Part shown: piece after piece, positions 22,550 through 32,967 of the stretch
Layout: every line of letters begins with the position of its first letter
How positions within the stretch are numbered: position 1 is the stretch's first letter
Source: Nannochloropsis oceanica
Taxonomy: Eukaryota > Sar > Eustigmatophyceae > Eustigmatales > Monodopsidaceae
Length of the DNA stretch: 64,000 nt
NCBI GenBank assembly: GCA_004519485.1
Contig: CP038118.1
Coordinates: 186,001-250,000, forward strand
Reading direction: 5' to 3'
The notes under the pieces: model-generated
The model's database searches: none
Seen by the model: the letters and a program-made list of their open reading frames with translations, nothing else
Told to the model about the DNA's origin: nothing
Program-made: the position numbers and the translations under genes

Positions 22550-24808
22550 ATGGGGAACCGACGCCGCCAGGCTAGCAACATGCAGAAGGCAGACAAGAAG
22601 AATGGTGGGCATAGCCCTGCCTACCGCCCTGCCCCATCGGCTGCGGCCAGTATAATCCGCTCGGCGATTACCACCGGCGCGCATCTTGACCAAGAGACGC
22701 TGACGGGCCTGCAGCAGGCTGTGATGCAGGCACAGCGGACTTATAAAAAGGCCAAAGGTCAGAAGGGGCGCGGGAAGCGTACTGGAAGCGTCGAGCCACC
22801 GGGCGAGGGTAAGAATAATGTGAAAGATATTACACCTGGAGGCGAACTAGGGCCACAGAGCTTAGGAGAAGAGAGTGCTTTTATAGAGGGGGTGGTGGAG
22901 CCCGTAGAGGAGCCGAAGGAGGAGAAGGAAGTGGGGGTGGTAGAGGAGGAGAAGAAGACGGGAGAGGGGGTGGCGGTGGAGTGGAAGAAGAAGGAGGAGG
23001 TGGCGGTGGAGGGGAAGAAGAAGGAGGAGGTGGCGGTGCAAGGAAAGAAGAAGGAGGAGGTGGCGATGGTGCAGGAGGAGGAGAAGGAGGAGGAGGAGGA
23101 GGAGGAGAAGGTGGTGGTTGGGGATGAAATGAAGAAGGAGGAGGAGGTAGTGAAAGAAATGAAGAAGGAGCAGGAGGTGGTGGTGGTGGTGGAGGAGGAG
23201 GAGGAGAAGAAGAAGGAGCAGGAGGAGGTGAACGAGAAGGAGCAGAAGGAGGTGAACGAGAAAAAGAAGAAGGAGAAGGAAGTGGTGATAGGAGTGGAAA
23301 AGATGAAGGAGGAGCAGGAGGAGCTTGTGATGGAGAGGAAAGAAGAGCAGGAGGTGGTCGTGGCAGTGGAGGAGGAGAAGAAGGAGGAAGAGGTGGACGA
23401 GGACAAGAAGGATGTCGTGGTGGAGGTGAAGAAGGAGGAGACGCAGATGGTGGTGGTGGTCAAGGACAAGAAAAAGGAGGAGGAGAAAGGGAAAAAGAAG
23501 GAGGTAGTGGTGATGGTGGAGGAGAAGAAGGAGGAAGAGGTGGACGAGGACAAGAAGGATGTCGTGGTGGAGGTGGAGAAGGAGGAGACGCAGATGGTGG
23601 TGGTGGTCAAGGACAAGAAAAAGGAGGAGGAGAAAGGGAAAAAGAAGGAGGTAGTGGTGATGGTGGAGGAGAAGAAGGAGGAGGAGGAGGAGGTGGTGGT
23701 GTTTGAGGTTGAGAAGATGAATGAGCAGGTGGACAAGGAGAAGGGGGAGGAAGAGGTGGAAGTAGGAGAGAAGAAGGAAAAGGAGCAGGATGAGGAGGTG
23801 GTGGTGGAGGAAGAGAGGAAGGAGGGGGGAATGGAGGAGGAAAAGAGGGAGGGGGGGCAAGTGGTGGTGGTTGTAAAAGAGAAGGAGGTGGTGATGGTGG
23901 TGGAGGAGGAGAAAAAGAAGAACAAAAAGGAAAAAAAGAATAAGAATAAAAAGAAGGTGGAGGAGGAGAAAAAGAAGGTGGTGATGGTTGTGGAGGAGAA
24001 GAAGAAGAAGAAGAAAAAAAAAAAAAAAAAGAAGGAGGAGGAGGAGAAGAAGAAGGAGGAGGAGGCGACGGTGGTAGTGGTGGAGGAGACGAAGAAGGAG
24101 GAGGAGGAGGAGGAGAAGGCAGGGGTAGAGAAAACGAATAAAGGGAAGGTTGTTGTGATGATGAAAGAGGAGGAGGTGATGATCATGGAGGAGACGAAGA
24201 AGGAAAAGCTGGTGGAGGTGGCTGTCGAGGAGGAGGAGGAGGAGAAGAAGGAGGAGGAGGAGGTAGTTGAGGAGGGGAAGAAGAAGGAGCAAGAGGTGGT
24301 GGAGCAGGAGAAGAAAAAAATGATGGAGGGGCAGAAGATGGAGGAAGTGGTGGTACTAGTAGAGGAGGAAAAGAAGAAGGCGACGAACATCGCTAAGAAG
24401 ATGGTGGCGATGGGGGTCCGGCTGAGTGGAAGCCTGCATGCAGCATGCCAGAGGGCTCTCCGTGCGTTGAGACTCGTGAAGAAGGAGGAGGAGGCGAAGG
24501 AAGTCGTAGAAGAGGAGACGAAGAATAAGGAGATGGTGGTGGAGGAGGAGAAGAAGGAGGTGATGATAGAGGAGGAGAGGAGGAAGGAGGTGGAGCAGGA
24601 GGTAGAAGAAGGGGTGGTACTGGAGGTGAAAGACGAGGAGAAGAAGAACGAGGAGGCGAAAAGCTATTTCAGTTTCTTTACCACAAAGGTGTCGGAGATG
24701 GGGGTCTGGTTGAGGAAGAGCCTGCATGCAACGTACCAGATGGCTCTTCATGCATTGAGATTCGTGGAGGCGGCTTTGCTCGGTATTGCGCGACATGCGC
24801 ATATTTAA
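22550..24808 (+). CDS. Long Glu/Lys/Val-rich protein, outer gene of right duplication arm
   Basis: An open frame of 752 residues from ATG at 22550, which directly follows a typical acceptor (tttcacag then gaaac). Residues 1-75 are basic and ordered-looking ([25 protein letters not shown], then a [12 protein letters not shown] patch). Most of the rest is EEEKK/EVVV low complexity encoded by GAG, AAG and GTG repeats, including a run of Lys codons at about 24000-24035. A 147-bp (49-codon) segment is duplicated in tandem, with the motif [12 protein letters not shown] near 23391 and again near 23538. Two related helical motifs stand out near the C-terminus: [20 protein letters not shown] and [20 protein letters not shown]. 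Charge periodicity suggests a long coiled coil or extended rod. I do not recognise a family. Antisense frames through this region are Ser/Thr-rich shadows. Coding status is probable from the frame length, but the repeats themselves favour open frames. Confidence 0.5.
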   Translation: MGNRRRQASNMQKADKKNGGHSPAYRPAPSAAASIIRSAITTGAHLDQETLTGLQQAVMQAQRTYKKAKGQKGRGKRTGSVEPPGEGKNNVKDITPGGELGPQSLGEESAFIEGVVEPVEEPKEEKEVGVVEEEKKTGEGVAVEWKKKEEVAVEGKKKEEVAVQGKKKEEVAMVQEEEKEEEEEEEKVVVGDEMKKEEEVVKEMKKEQEVVVVVEEEEEKKKEQEEVNEKEQKEVNEKKKKEKEVVIGVEKMKEEQEELVMERKEEQEVVVAVEEEKKEEEVDEDKKDVVVEVKKEETQMVVVVKDKKKEEEKGKKKEVVVMVEEKKEEEVDEDKKDVVVEVEKEETQMVVVVKDKKKEEEKGKKKEVVVMVEEKKEEEEEVVVFEVEKMNEQVDKEKGEEEVEVGEKKEKEQDEEVVVEEERKEGGMEEEKREGGQVVVVVKEKEVVMVVEEEKKKNKKEKKNKNKKKVEEEKKKVVMVVEEKKKKKKKKKKKKEEEEKKKEEEATVVVVEETKKEEEEEEKAGVEKTNKGKVVVMMKEEEVMIMEETKKEKLVEVAVEEEEEEKKEEEEVVEEGKKKEQEVVEQEKKKMMEGQKMEEVVVLVEEEKKKATNIAKKMVAMGVRLSGSLHAACQRALRALRLVKKEEEAKEVVEEETKNKEMVVEEEKKEVMIEEERRKEVEQEVEEGVVLEVKDEEKKNEEAKSYFSFFTTKVSEMGVWLRKSLHATYQMALHALRFVEAALLGIARHAHI

Positions 24809-24930
24809 AAGAAGAAGAAGAAGAAGAAGAAGAAGAAGAAGAAGAAGAAGAAGAAGAAGAAAAAGAATAAAGGAGGGGAAGGGAGAGACAGAGAGAGACA
24901 GAGAGAGACACACACATATTCTTAAATGAA

Positions 24931-24978
<48 letters not shown>

Positions 24979-25086
24979 CTCTTCATTGTAAAATTTATGT
25001 GTATGTCTCTCTGTCTCTCTCTGTCTCTCCCTTTCCCCCCTCCTTGAGAGAGACACACACACACACACACAGAGAGAGAATGAGAG

Positions 25087-25129
<43 letters not shown>

Positions 25130-25334
25130 GAGAGACAGAGAGAGAGAATGAGAGAGAGAGAGACAGAGAGAGAGACAGAGAGAGAGAAAGAGACTGAGAG
25201 AGAGAGACTGAGAGACAGAGACAGAGACAGAGAGACTGAGAGACTGAGACAAAGACTGAGAGAAAGACAGAAAGACAGAGATGCAGAGAGGCAGACAGAC
25301 AGACAGACATACATACATACAGACATACAGACAT

Positions 25335-25367
<33 letters not shown>

Positions 25368-25690
25368 GGGAGAGACATAGAAACAGGCAGAGAAATGGAG
25401 AGAGAGAAAGAAAGACAAACAGACAGAAAAACAGAGAGAGACGTACACAAAAAGACAGAGAGGCAGAGAGACAGGGACACAGAGAGAGACAGAAAGACAG
25501 AGAGAGAGAGAGAGAGACAGAGAGAGAGACAGAGAGAGAGACAGAGAGAGAGACAGAGAGAGAGACAGAGAGAGAGACAGAGAGAGAGACAGAGAGAGAG
25601 ACAGAGAGACAGAGAGACAGATGGAGCGACAGAGAGACAGACAGAGCGACAACATATATATATAGAGAGAGAGAGAGAGTCATAAAAAAG
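24809..25690. repeat. Purine-strand microsatellite tract (AAG, GA, AC, ACAG repeats)
   Basis: Starts with AAG repeats right after the stop codon (24808-24865), then GA runs at 24930-24975, AC at 25050-25070, and mixed AGAG/ACAG to 25690 with a short TATA run at about 25653. A 100-bp pyrimidine interlude at 24975-25045 interrupts it. Open frames through it read only RERERE or SLSLS and are not genes. Confidence 0.95.
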
Positions 25691-26954
25691 ATGAGAGAGG
25701 CCGAGAGATACAGGGGAGACTTTTGCAGTGTACAATTGAAAAACAATCAAAAAATTGTTTTCTGATTGCTTTATAATTTGTATACTCATACTTTGCACGG
25801 GCACCTTTTCCTTGACTTGTCCTTTCCACTCCCTTCTGCATGCTTGCTTGCTTTCAAGTGCATATTTTGCTGTAAATAGCGAGCTTACGACTACAATCCC
25901 TCTCATCCCCTCTCTACCTTTGCCTTTGTGTTCTCTCTGTTTTATCTCCCCTGTCTCTCTCGGACTCTTTTTTCTATTTTATGGCTCTCAATTTAGGAGA
26001 GGGGAAGCTGCAGACATTACACCCACGGGGGAGTTAATTCAATCGTTCATTGTTTCGCTCGTTCTCGTTCTTCATCGGGGGTGGGCAAGGTACTCGGTAC
26101 TTTCCCGTCTTACGCGTCTTTTACGTACTATAATTATGTAGTACGCATGCAGTATGACTCTTACCAAATTTCAAGCTTTCACATCCGCCTAAGGGGGGTT
26201 TAATCACAGGATTGTAGTAAGGGGGATTCAGTAAGGGGAATGAAGTTAAGGGGATTTGGAAGCTTGAGATATTGCAAGAATTACACTACATACTACATAG
26301 CAGTAGTAGGGGGAAGATGCACAAGACGGAAAGTACAGCATAAACCACCCACCCCAAAAAAGGGCGAGTGAAGTAACTCCCATTGATGAATCCCCCCCAA
26401 AAAAAACGCTTTTTTCTCGTTTTACCCCATATGTCATGATATGCATGGTTGGTTCCTTTCCTTTCCTACATCATCAGAATCAAAGAGAGGTCCTTTGATT
26501 ACCACTTTACTTCCTCTAGACTTGCCCTTCTCTCGCCACGTGTGGTGATACGCCACATTTTACTTCTTTTCGTTTCCTACATCCCATTAAGGCGTCACGA
26601 TCGTAACGCCTAGCCGTTAAACCCTTCATCCTCCACGCATACGCCCTCACTCTCATTCTCCTCCTTCCTCTCATTCTTGTCTCCTCCTCGTGCTCTCTCT
26701 CTACCTTCCCCTCCCCGCCTTCCCACCCTCGGAACACTTAATTTAACTGACATTATTAACGCACGACAATTCAACATCGTTCATCGATACTCCATCATCA
26801 TCTCTAAAGCACCATCATCATCTCTAAAGCACTCGACCTCCTCCTCGTGCCACTTTCTCTTCTTCTATATCTTCGTTTTACGACTCAAACTTATTCAAAA
26901 TCCCTTTTTTGTTCACCGCCCTTCTTTTCTTCCTCCCTCCACCCTCATGCTGCC
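25691..26954. other. Intergenic region, no gene seen
   Basis: About 1.26 kb of ordinary composition. Only short frames occur, none with a recognisable domain or consistent splice pattern. It includes an AT-richer stretch at 25730-25870 and a near-duplicate of atcatctctaaagcac at about 26800-26830. Confidence 0.4.
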
Positions 26955-27100
26955 GCCAAGGGGAGTGTCGACAGACTCACGTACCTCGATGAGTACTACA
27001 AGGGACTGACCTCAGCCATCGAGCTGGTGGTGGACACCATTGACAGGTAAGAGTAGGCTACCCTTCCCTCCGTCCCTCCCTCCCTCCCGCCCGCCCGCCC
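26955..27100 (+). pseudogene. Stray copy of the end of topoisomerase exon 5 plus intron start
   Basis: This stretch repeats 39537-39690 in the same orientation: 92 bp of coding sequence (31 codons, [15 protein letters not shown] onward), the donor gtaagagtaggctacc, and the first CCCT/CCCG-rich part of the intron. I see one substitution (t for c in ctaccc/ttccct) and a shorter tetranucleotide run. Because intron sequence is included, it was copied from DNA and not from spliced mRNA. No flanking topoisomerase exon is present, so it cannot make a functional product. It lies just beyond the 3' end of the TPR-protein gene. Confidence 0.9.
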
Positions 27101-27122
27101 TTTATTCCTTCCTCTTCCCCCT

Positions 27123-30110
27123 CTATTTCCTATTGCGAAAATTGAAATACGCAAATCCACCCAGCACTGCCGAGCCCAACGCCAAGAGCGTTAGATACTC
27201 CGTCTTCTCGTTCCACCATCCTTCTTTCTCCCCTCCCTCCTTCCCTCCCTTCTTTCCTCCCTTTTTCTTCCCCGCCTCCAAAGCACGAGATTTCTTCTTA
27301 GTCCCTGCCCCTCCTCCTGCTGCTCCTCCGCCTGCTGCTGCTGCTGCCGCTGCTGCTGCTGCTGCTCCTGGTGGCAGGGGTGGACGAGATGTGCCGCCGC
27401 CGAGGGAGGGAGGGAACGCGGAAGGGCCCGCAGCTGCGGTTGGAGTAGTGCGGCGGGCTTTGGCCTCATCTTTTGCTGCCTCCTCAGAGGAGAGTTCAAA
27501 TGCCTGTTCAAATCGGACAACGCGCAGGGGATGAGGTAGGAAAGAAATAGATAGAGGGGGAGGGAAAGTAAGGAGAAAGAAGGGAGAGTGAGGTGTGGGA
27601 GAGTGACAGACAAAATATGGATTGTCTGGGGTGCACGCGCATCCGTCGCCCACCCCCTCTCCCTCCCTCACTCACTCCCTCCCCTTCCTTCACACCTTAC
27701 TCCAGACCGCCTTCTCTTTCTTTCCTTCTTTATGTTTCTCCTGCCTGGCTTTAACGAGCAGTGCCGCTGTTTCTCGTGCATCGACACTCTTGCCCTCTGG
27801 GTCGAGTTGCTTGTCGATCTCACGGGCTGCCTCCAGCATCACCACCGCACCCTTCCATTCCTTCACAGACACCAGCGCCTTGCCCGCGAAAAAAGCAGCT
27901 CTCCTCTTGAAGCGACGGAAGAGCTAGGGAGGGAGCGAGGGAGGGAAGGGGGGAAGGAGGAAGGGGGGGACGGAGGGGTCGGTAAGTGATAAATCTCTCC
28001 CTTTCTCGCTGTATCGCGTGCTGCCTCCACCATCACTTCAAGTGACGGTCTTCCGTTCCGTCACAAAGATTGGGTCCCTGTCTGCCGTTACAAAGCCGTC
28101 ACAAGACCATATGTATACTCAAAAGAGCTCGGAGACTCCCAGAGGGGAGAAACAAATGATACATCAGAGGGAGTCCTGACCGAGTGACGGCGCCTGTCCC
28201 GAGGTCCACCTTTGCCTCCTTTTTCACGCTGTGCACCTCCCTCTCCTCTCCCTCTTTCCCTCCCGCCCTTCTCTCTTCCCTTAGTACCTGGTCCTCGGTC
28301 ACTCCCAGCGCCAACAGTTCGTGCAGCACCAAGCTCTCCGGCCCACGTTTTTCTAGCTCGTCTATGAGGTGGTAGGCCTGGGAGGAAGGGAAGGAAGCAT
28401 GATAGGAAGAGAGGGAGAAAGAGAGAGGGAGAGAGAGGGAGGGAAGAAGGGAACAGGAGATGAGGAGATACACGAAGCATTAGAAGAGAAGAGGGAAGAT
28501 GGGAGGGAGGGAGGGAGGGAGGGAGGGAGGGAGAGAGGGAGGGAGGGAGGGAGGGGAGGAGGGAAGGACAAGTACCGTTCGAGCAACCACGCAGGCCTCC
28601 GCGGGCTTTTGTAGCTTCAGACGGACGGTGCCCAAATTGTTGAGTGTGGGAATTAAAACTTCGAGCTTCTGCGCCTTCTGCTTGTTGTTGAGCTCTTGGT
28701 CCACCATCAGCTGAAGAGGGGAGGGAGGCAGGGAGGGAGGGAGGGAGGGTGAGAATGATGTAGAGATGGCTCATGCTCCCCCCTCCCTCCTGCCCTCCCT
28801 TATGCCCTCCCTTATACCCTCCCTTATGCCCTCCCTTATGCCCTCCCTTATGCCCTCCTACCTGCACCACGCCGATGGTATCAAGATACCGCTTCTCGGC
28901 CCCATTTAAATCCTTCCTCTTGAAGCACTTATTTCCTTCCTCCTTGCAGAAAATGGCTCGCTGGAGGAGGAAAGGAGGGAGGGAAGGAAAGAAAGAGGTC
29001 AGGTGTCTGAGAATATGAGGGAAAACAGGGGGAAAGAAAGACAGAAGGGAGGGAGCGAGCGAGAAAAGGGTAGGAAACAGAGAGGGAGGGAAAGAGGCAG
29101 GGAAAGAGGGAAGGAGTGAAGGAGAGACTTACCAGGAGCTTCTTGTGCGTGGGCCACTTGTAGAGCACGTACGGAGTCATCTTCTCGATGTGGACTCGCT
29201 GTGGGCGGGTGGCGGGGGAGGGACGAAAGGGGAGGTGGGTGCGGGGGGTAGAGTGGGGATGGATGGGACGCGGTCCCAAAACGAAGGAATGGCACCAAAA
29301 ATCAGAAATCTCCCTCCTACTTTCCCTCCCTCCTTCCCTTCCCCCCTCTCTCCCCTTCTCTCGTTGTACCTGTAAGTACATGACCGGCGCCTTTCCGTCC
29401 GCCATCCTCCACCCCACTGCCTCCACCACGTACACCCCTTTCTCCTTCCCGGCCTCCTTCCCGCCCTCATTCATGGCCTCCCTCACTTCCTTCAGTACCC
29501 CCACCCCCCACACCGTTGACACTTCCTCTCCAATCTCTAGGGGGTCCAACACCTCAGCTGGTGCCCGCTGCTGCTGCGAGGGCGTGGGGGCGGGAGACGG
29601 GGAGGGCGCGGCAGCAGCTTCCGCGTCAGCGTCACCATCAGTCTGTGTTTTTGACTTTCCTACCTCTTTCACCTCTCCCATGATCTTATACGGACTCTGC
29701 TCGTCATTTTCCGCCTCCTTCGCCACCGGCACAGACGTCTCATCTTCCGGGGATGGCGAGGGCGAGGGGGAGGAACGGGGAGAGGAAGGGGTGTGTTCTG
29801 ACTGCTGCTGCTGCTGCTGCTGCTGCTGCTCGGGAGCCTCTACGACACCTTCCTTTCCTATCTTCTTCTCCTTGTCGGCGTCTTGCGAGGCGGAATTCAC
29901 AGGATTTATGTCCTTCCCTTGGAGCTGCGGCAGCTGCGGCTGTTGCTGCTCCTGCTGATCCCCCACTCCTCCTCCACTCTCCTCTGTCATCATACCTTGA
30001 GACCCTGCATCCTCCATCGGACGCGACGGAGCAAAAGCTGGGGCAGACAAGGCGTTCTCGTCGGTACCCACCATTCTTGTCGTGGCTGTATGGTGGGAGA
30101 GGATGTCCAT
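27123..30110 (-). CDS. Tail-anchored TPR protein (FKBP8/AIP-like without PPIase domain)
   Basis: Seven exons on the minus strand: 29370-30110, 29133-29198, 28862-28960, 28576-28710, 28288-28377, 27696-27923, 27123-27503. Every junction is GT-AG and phase 0, giving 579 residues from MDILSHH (an in-frame ATG at 30275 would add 55). The N-terminal third is low complexity with a poly-Gln run. A small domain follows (EEVSTVWGVGVLKEVREA, VYVVEAVGWRMADGKAPVMYLQ, RVHIEKMTPYVLYKW). The central part has TPR-type helix pairs (EGNKCFKRKDLNGAEKRYLDTI; LNNLGTVRLKLQKPAEACVVAR; AAFFAGKALVSVKEWKGAVVML). After an Ala/Gly/Lys-rich linker the last 30 residues hold one membrane segment (YLTLLALGSAVLGGFAYFNF) and a short basic tail, typical of tail-anchored proteins of the ER, mitochondria or plastid envelope. 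It probably acts as a membrane co-chaperone receptor; the partner is unknown. Confidence 0.75.
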
Positions 30111-30466
30111 TAGTGGTGGAACAAATTCGGGATGAGGGAAGGTGATCGAGCTGTTTTTGCTTGGTGAAAGCGGGGGACAAACAGAAGCAGGTTTTCCCCA
30201 CACAACCACACGTGGCTCTTTATAAAGACGACGCGAGTTGCGCACGTCGAGCTCCTTGTGCGCGAGGACGGCCACGCAAAAGAGGCTACAATTAATAAGT
30301 CAGGATATCCGAGACAGCCAAAACGTCATCGCGGTTGAGCGATGACAGAGAACAACAAGGCAAGTTTTTTTTGCCTTCTGTGTTCTTCCTCGTTTTTTTA
30401 TTTATCACCCACGCACACCATCACTCCACAGGCCTGGGCACACATCATTACTTATAACCGGAGGCC
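30111..30466. promoter_or_regulatory. Divergent upstream region of TPR-protein and tubulin acetyltransferase genes
   Basis: 356 bp separate the two start codons. On the minus-strand side, ctttataaag at about 30218-30227, some 110 bp upstream of the chosen ATG, is a TATA-like site. If the upstream in-frame ATG at 30275 is used instead, this lies inside the coding region. T-rich sequence at 30360-30405 precedes the acetyltransferase. Confidence 0.35.
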
Positions 30467-31440
30467 ATGGAGGGCGGCAATGGCGGCCTTATGCAGGACC
30501 AGTACCGCCCTCCGATCACTCAATGCACCGCCTTCCGCCTCGAAAAGTCATGCATTGGTACGTCCCATCCCTCCTTTCTCCACACAACCCGCTCCATCTC
30601 CCTTGCTCTTGTCAACCTGCTTTCAAATACTACAATATTCTATACAGCACAACTCCCTGCCCCTGCCCGCGCCGCTCTCGATCACCTGGCGCAGCAGTCA
30701 GCGCACTCCCAATCCCTGCGCGGGCCCATCTCCTGCACTACCCGCCTCCTCGCCTCGGACAACCATGTCGTGTACCTCCTTACATTGCCCTCGCCCTCAT
30801 CCCCTTCTTCTCTCTCGACGTCCAGTGGTGTTCCTCGCCTACTCATCTCGTTGTCGTCTTCTTCCTTGACTTCCTGCTCGTCCTCCGCTTGCTCCCCCAT
30901 CGGCTTCCTCAAGTTGGGGCGGAAGCACCTTTTCGTCTCTAGCCCTTCAGGCCAGGTAAAGGAGAAAGTTGTGAGAGGGGTGCATTGGAGAAGGAGGAGT
31001 GAAGAGGGTGAAATAGGAGGCACAAGAATTGATTGCCTCCTTAAGGCACGAATGCCAGCTTTAGAAACCCGCCCTTAAACAATCCTCCCTCCCTCCCTCC
31101 TTCCCTCCTTCCCTCCCCCCTCAAGGTTATCGAAATTTCCCCCCTCTGTCTCCTTGACTTCTACATCTCCACCCCGTTCCAACGCCACGGGCTTGGTGCT
31201 TCGTTCCTGCGCGCCGTCCTTCGACACGAAGGGATCGCGAATGCGCCTCACCTCCTTGCGTACGACCGGCCATCGGAGCGTCTTCTCCCCTTTCTCGCCA
31301 AGCACTTTGGCCTGCACAAGTACGTGCCACAGCATAACCACTTTGTGATCTTTGACGAGTACTTCTCCTCCTCCTCTTCCTCCTCCTCTTCCCCCTCCAC
31401 CACCGCCACCACCACCGCCACCACCACCCTTGCCGTATAA
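30467..31440 (+). CDS. ATAT1: Alpha-tubulin N-acetyltransferase
   Basis: Three exons: 30467-30557, 30648-30955, 31126-31440, joining in frame to 237 residues. This is the MEC-17/ATAT1 family, which acetylates Lys40 of alpha-tubulin inside the microtubule lumen, mainly in cilia. Visible signatures are GFLKLGRKHLF (family GFLKVGxKxLF), LLDFYISTPFQRHG with the conserved Asp at residue 144, the acetyl-CoA loop QRHGLG (152-157), YDRPSERLLPFL and the terminal NHFVIFDEYF strand. The family core is complete; the C-terminus after it is only Ser/Thr repeats. A Ser-rich insert of about 40 residues interrupts the N-terminal half (30785-30890). The third exon follows an aag acceptor, less common than cag. 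It fits with the axonemal dynein gene in the same window, implying the organism builds cilia. Confidence 0.92.
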
Positions 31441-31791
31441 ACGTGTCCATAAGAGCTGCTCCAAAATGGGGGGGAGGACGAGAGGGGTGAGGGGGGGATT
31501 AAATAAATAGATTATAAAAATGAAGGGCGTAAAAAGATCGTAAATACCAGCTTTTCCTCTAAACCCTTTCCACTCTCTCTCTCCTTACCTCCCTCATCAT
31601 CCCCACTTGCCATTTTGTTGATCGACTCCAACATCATGAAAGAGTATTTGCTTTTTTTTCATTTATTTCTTTTTTTTCTTTTTTTTCTTTTCTCTCGCTC
31701 TTCTCAAAAAATCTTCCCTCTCTGCTTCCCTCCATCCATCCATCCATCCATCCCTCCTTTCCCCTTCCCTCCCTCCTTCCCTTCTTCGTTC
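31441..31791. other. Convergent 3' region
   Basis: 351 bp between the stop codons of the tubulin acetyltransferase (plus) and the RidA-family gene (minus). It has T-rich runs at 31650-31690 and catc repeats at 31730-31752. No gene is seen. Confidence 0.4.
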
Positions 31792-32588
31792 CTACTCCTC
31801 CACCTCCACAATCGCCTCGATTTCCACGGGTATATTGAGAAGCAAGGCATTCGTGCCTACCGCACTCCTGGCATGCACACCCTTCTCCCCCAGCACCTGC
31901 ACGAAGAAATCACTGGCCCCGTTCACAACTGTCGGCTGCTGGCTGTACCCGTCCACGCAATTCACAAAACCCACCAGCTTGACAATGCGTTTGATCTGCG
32001 ATGGAGAAAGGAGGGGGCGAGGGGAGGAAAGAAGGCGTGTCTGAGTGAAATGGATAGGGGAGAAGAGACAGAGGGACGTAGGGACGGAGTGAAGGAGGGG
32101 AGGGACGATGTGTCCACCTTGTCCAAATCGCCCAAGGCTCCTTTCAATGTCGCGAGTATGTTGATGGCAATGATGCGTGCGGCTTCTTGTCCTTGCTCCA
32201 GTGTTACATCCGCGCCTACTTTGCCCGTCATGAGGACGCCGCTTTTGGGTAAGGGGATGTGCCCAGCTGCATGTGTGGTTGGAAAGGGAGGAAAGATAAG
32301 TGAAAGTGGTGATAGGCACTGCCTACCACTACTCATTGTCATCCATTTCTTACCAAGAAAGAGAAGATTGCCTGTCTGGACAGAAAGAGCGTAGTTGCCT
32401 AGGTAGGTGTGTGAGGAGTGCGGTGTGAGGAGTGCGGTGTGAGAAGGTTGTGAAAATGCAGTCTGAAGGGAGTCAGGCTACGACCGGGGGAGGCGACGAC
32501 ACTGGAATACGTGCTACCGACCTTTGGGAGCAATTACGTCTGGCAGCTCAATGCCCAGCTCTACCAGTCGTGCTTCGACCCTGACCAT
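31792..32588 (-). CDS. RIDA: RidA/YjgF/UK114-family protein (enamine/imine deaminase)
   Basis: Four exons on the minus strand: 32522-32588, 32354-32398, 32118-32266, 31792-31995, joining in frame to 154 residues, the normal family size. RidA proteins hydrolyse reactive enamine/imine intermediates such as 2-aminoacrylate released by PLP enzymes, as trimers. The start reads MVRVEARLVELGIELPDVIA, followed by VQTGNLLFLAGHIPL, GADVTLEQGQEAARIIAINIL, KRIVKLVGFVNCVDG, and the diagnostic ending HARSAVGTNALLLNIPVEIE, whose Arg binds the substrate carboxylate. The sequence resembles the subgroup with PxVVNGASD (here PTVVNGASDFF). No targeting presequence is visible, so a cytosolic location is likely. 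Its stop faces that of the tubulin acetyltransferase. Intron positions are well fixed because the protein aligns along its whole length with the family. Confidence 0.9.
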
Positions 32589-32967
32589 CCTATTGCGGTT
32601 GGTGGGGCGAGGGATGGAGAAAGGGTGTGAGGATTATGTGCCCACCAATTTTACGGGGACAACTGGCTAGTGCAGCCAGCTCTAGCGTCCCCCTAGCAGA
32701 GTTCATAAATATGTGAATACATACGCATTCACCACATGCAATGACACCAGCCAGACAAGATGGTCAAAGCGAGGAAAACAAGGCCCTCGCTGTTGTCAGC
32801 GATCATGAATCTCGGCACGTAAATGAGATAGAGCAACAAAAGTGTACAGCTTGATTTGCCTTTGATTCAGTCTTTCTTTTTACAAGTCTAATGTGTCTTC
32901 TTTCGGTTCAACCTTAGCTCCCTTCTTCCCACTCCCCCCTCTTTTCCTCACCCTCCTCCTTTTTAAT
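32589..32967. other. Intergenic region between two minus-strand genes
   Basis: 379 bp between the EXO70 stop codon and the RidA-family start codon. It must hold the RidA promoter and the EXO70 3' end. I see no open frame or clear motif. Confidence 0.35.

Noticed and set aside
22759-24390. Antisense 543-codon Ser/Thr/Phe-rich open frame
   Set aside because: It is the complement of the GAG/AAG/GTG repeats of the acidic protein; repeats lacking stop trinucleotides stay open on both strands, and no ordered segment or start context supports it.
24922-25906. Several long frames reading SLSLSL or RERERE
   Set aside because: They are translations of the GA/CT microsatellite in all frames with no non-repetitive core.
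26955-27100. Retrocopy of topoisomerase mRNA
   Set aside because: The copied segment includes unspliced intron sequence, so it derives from genomic DNA.
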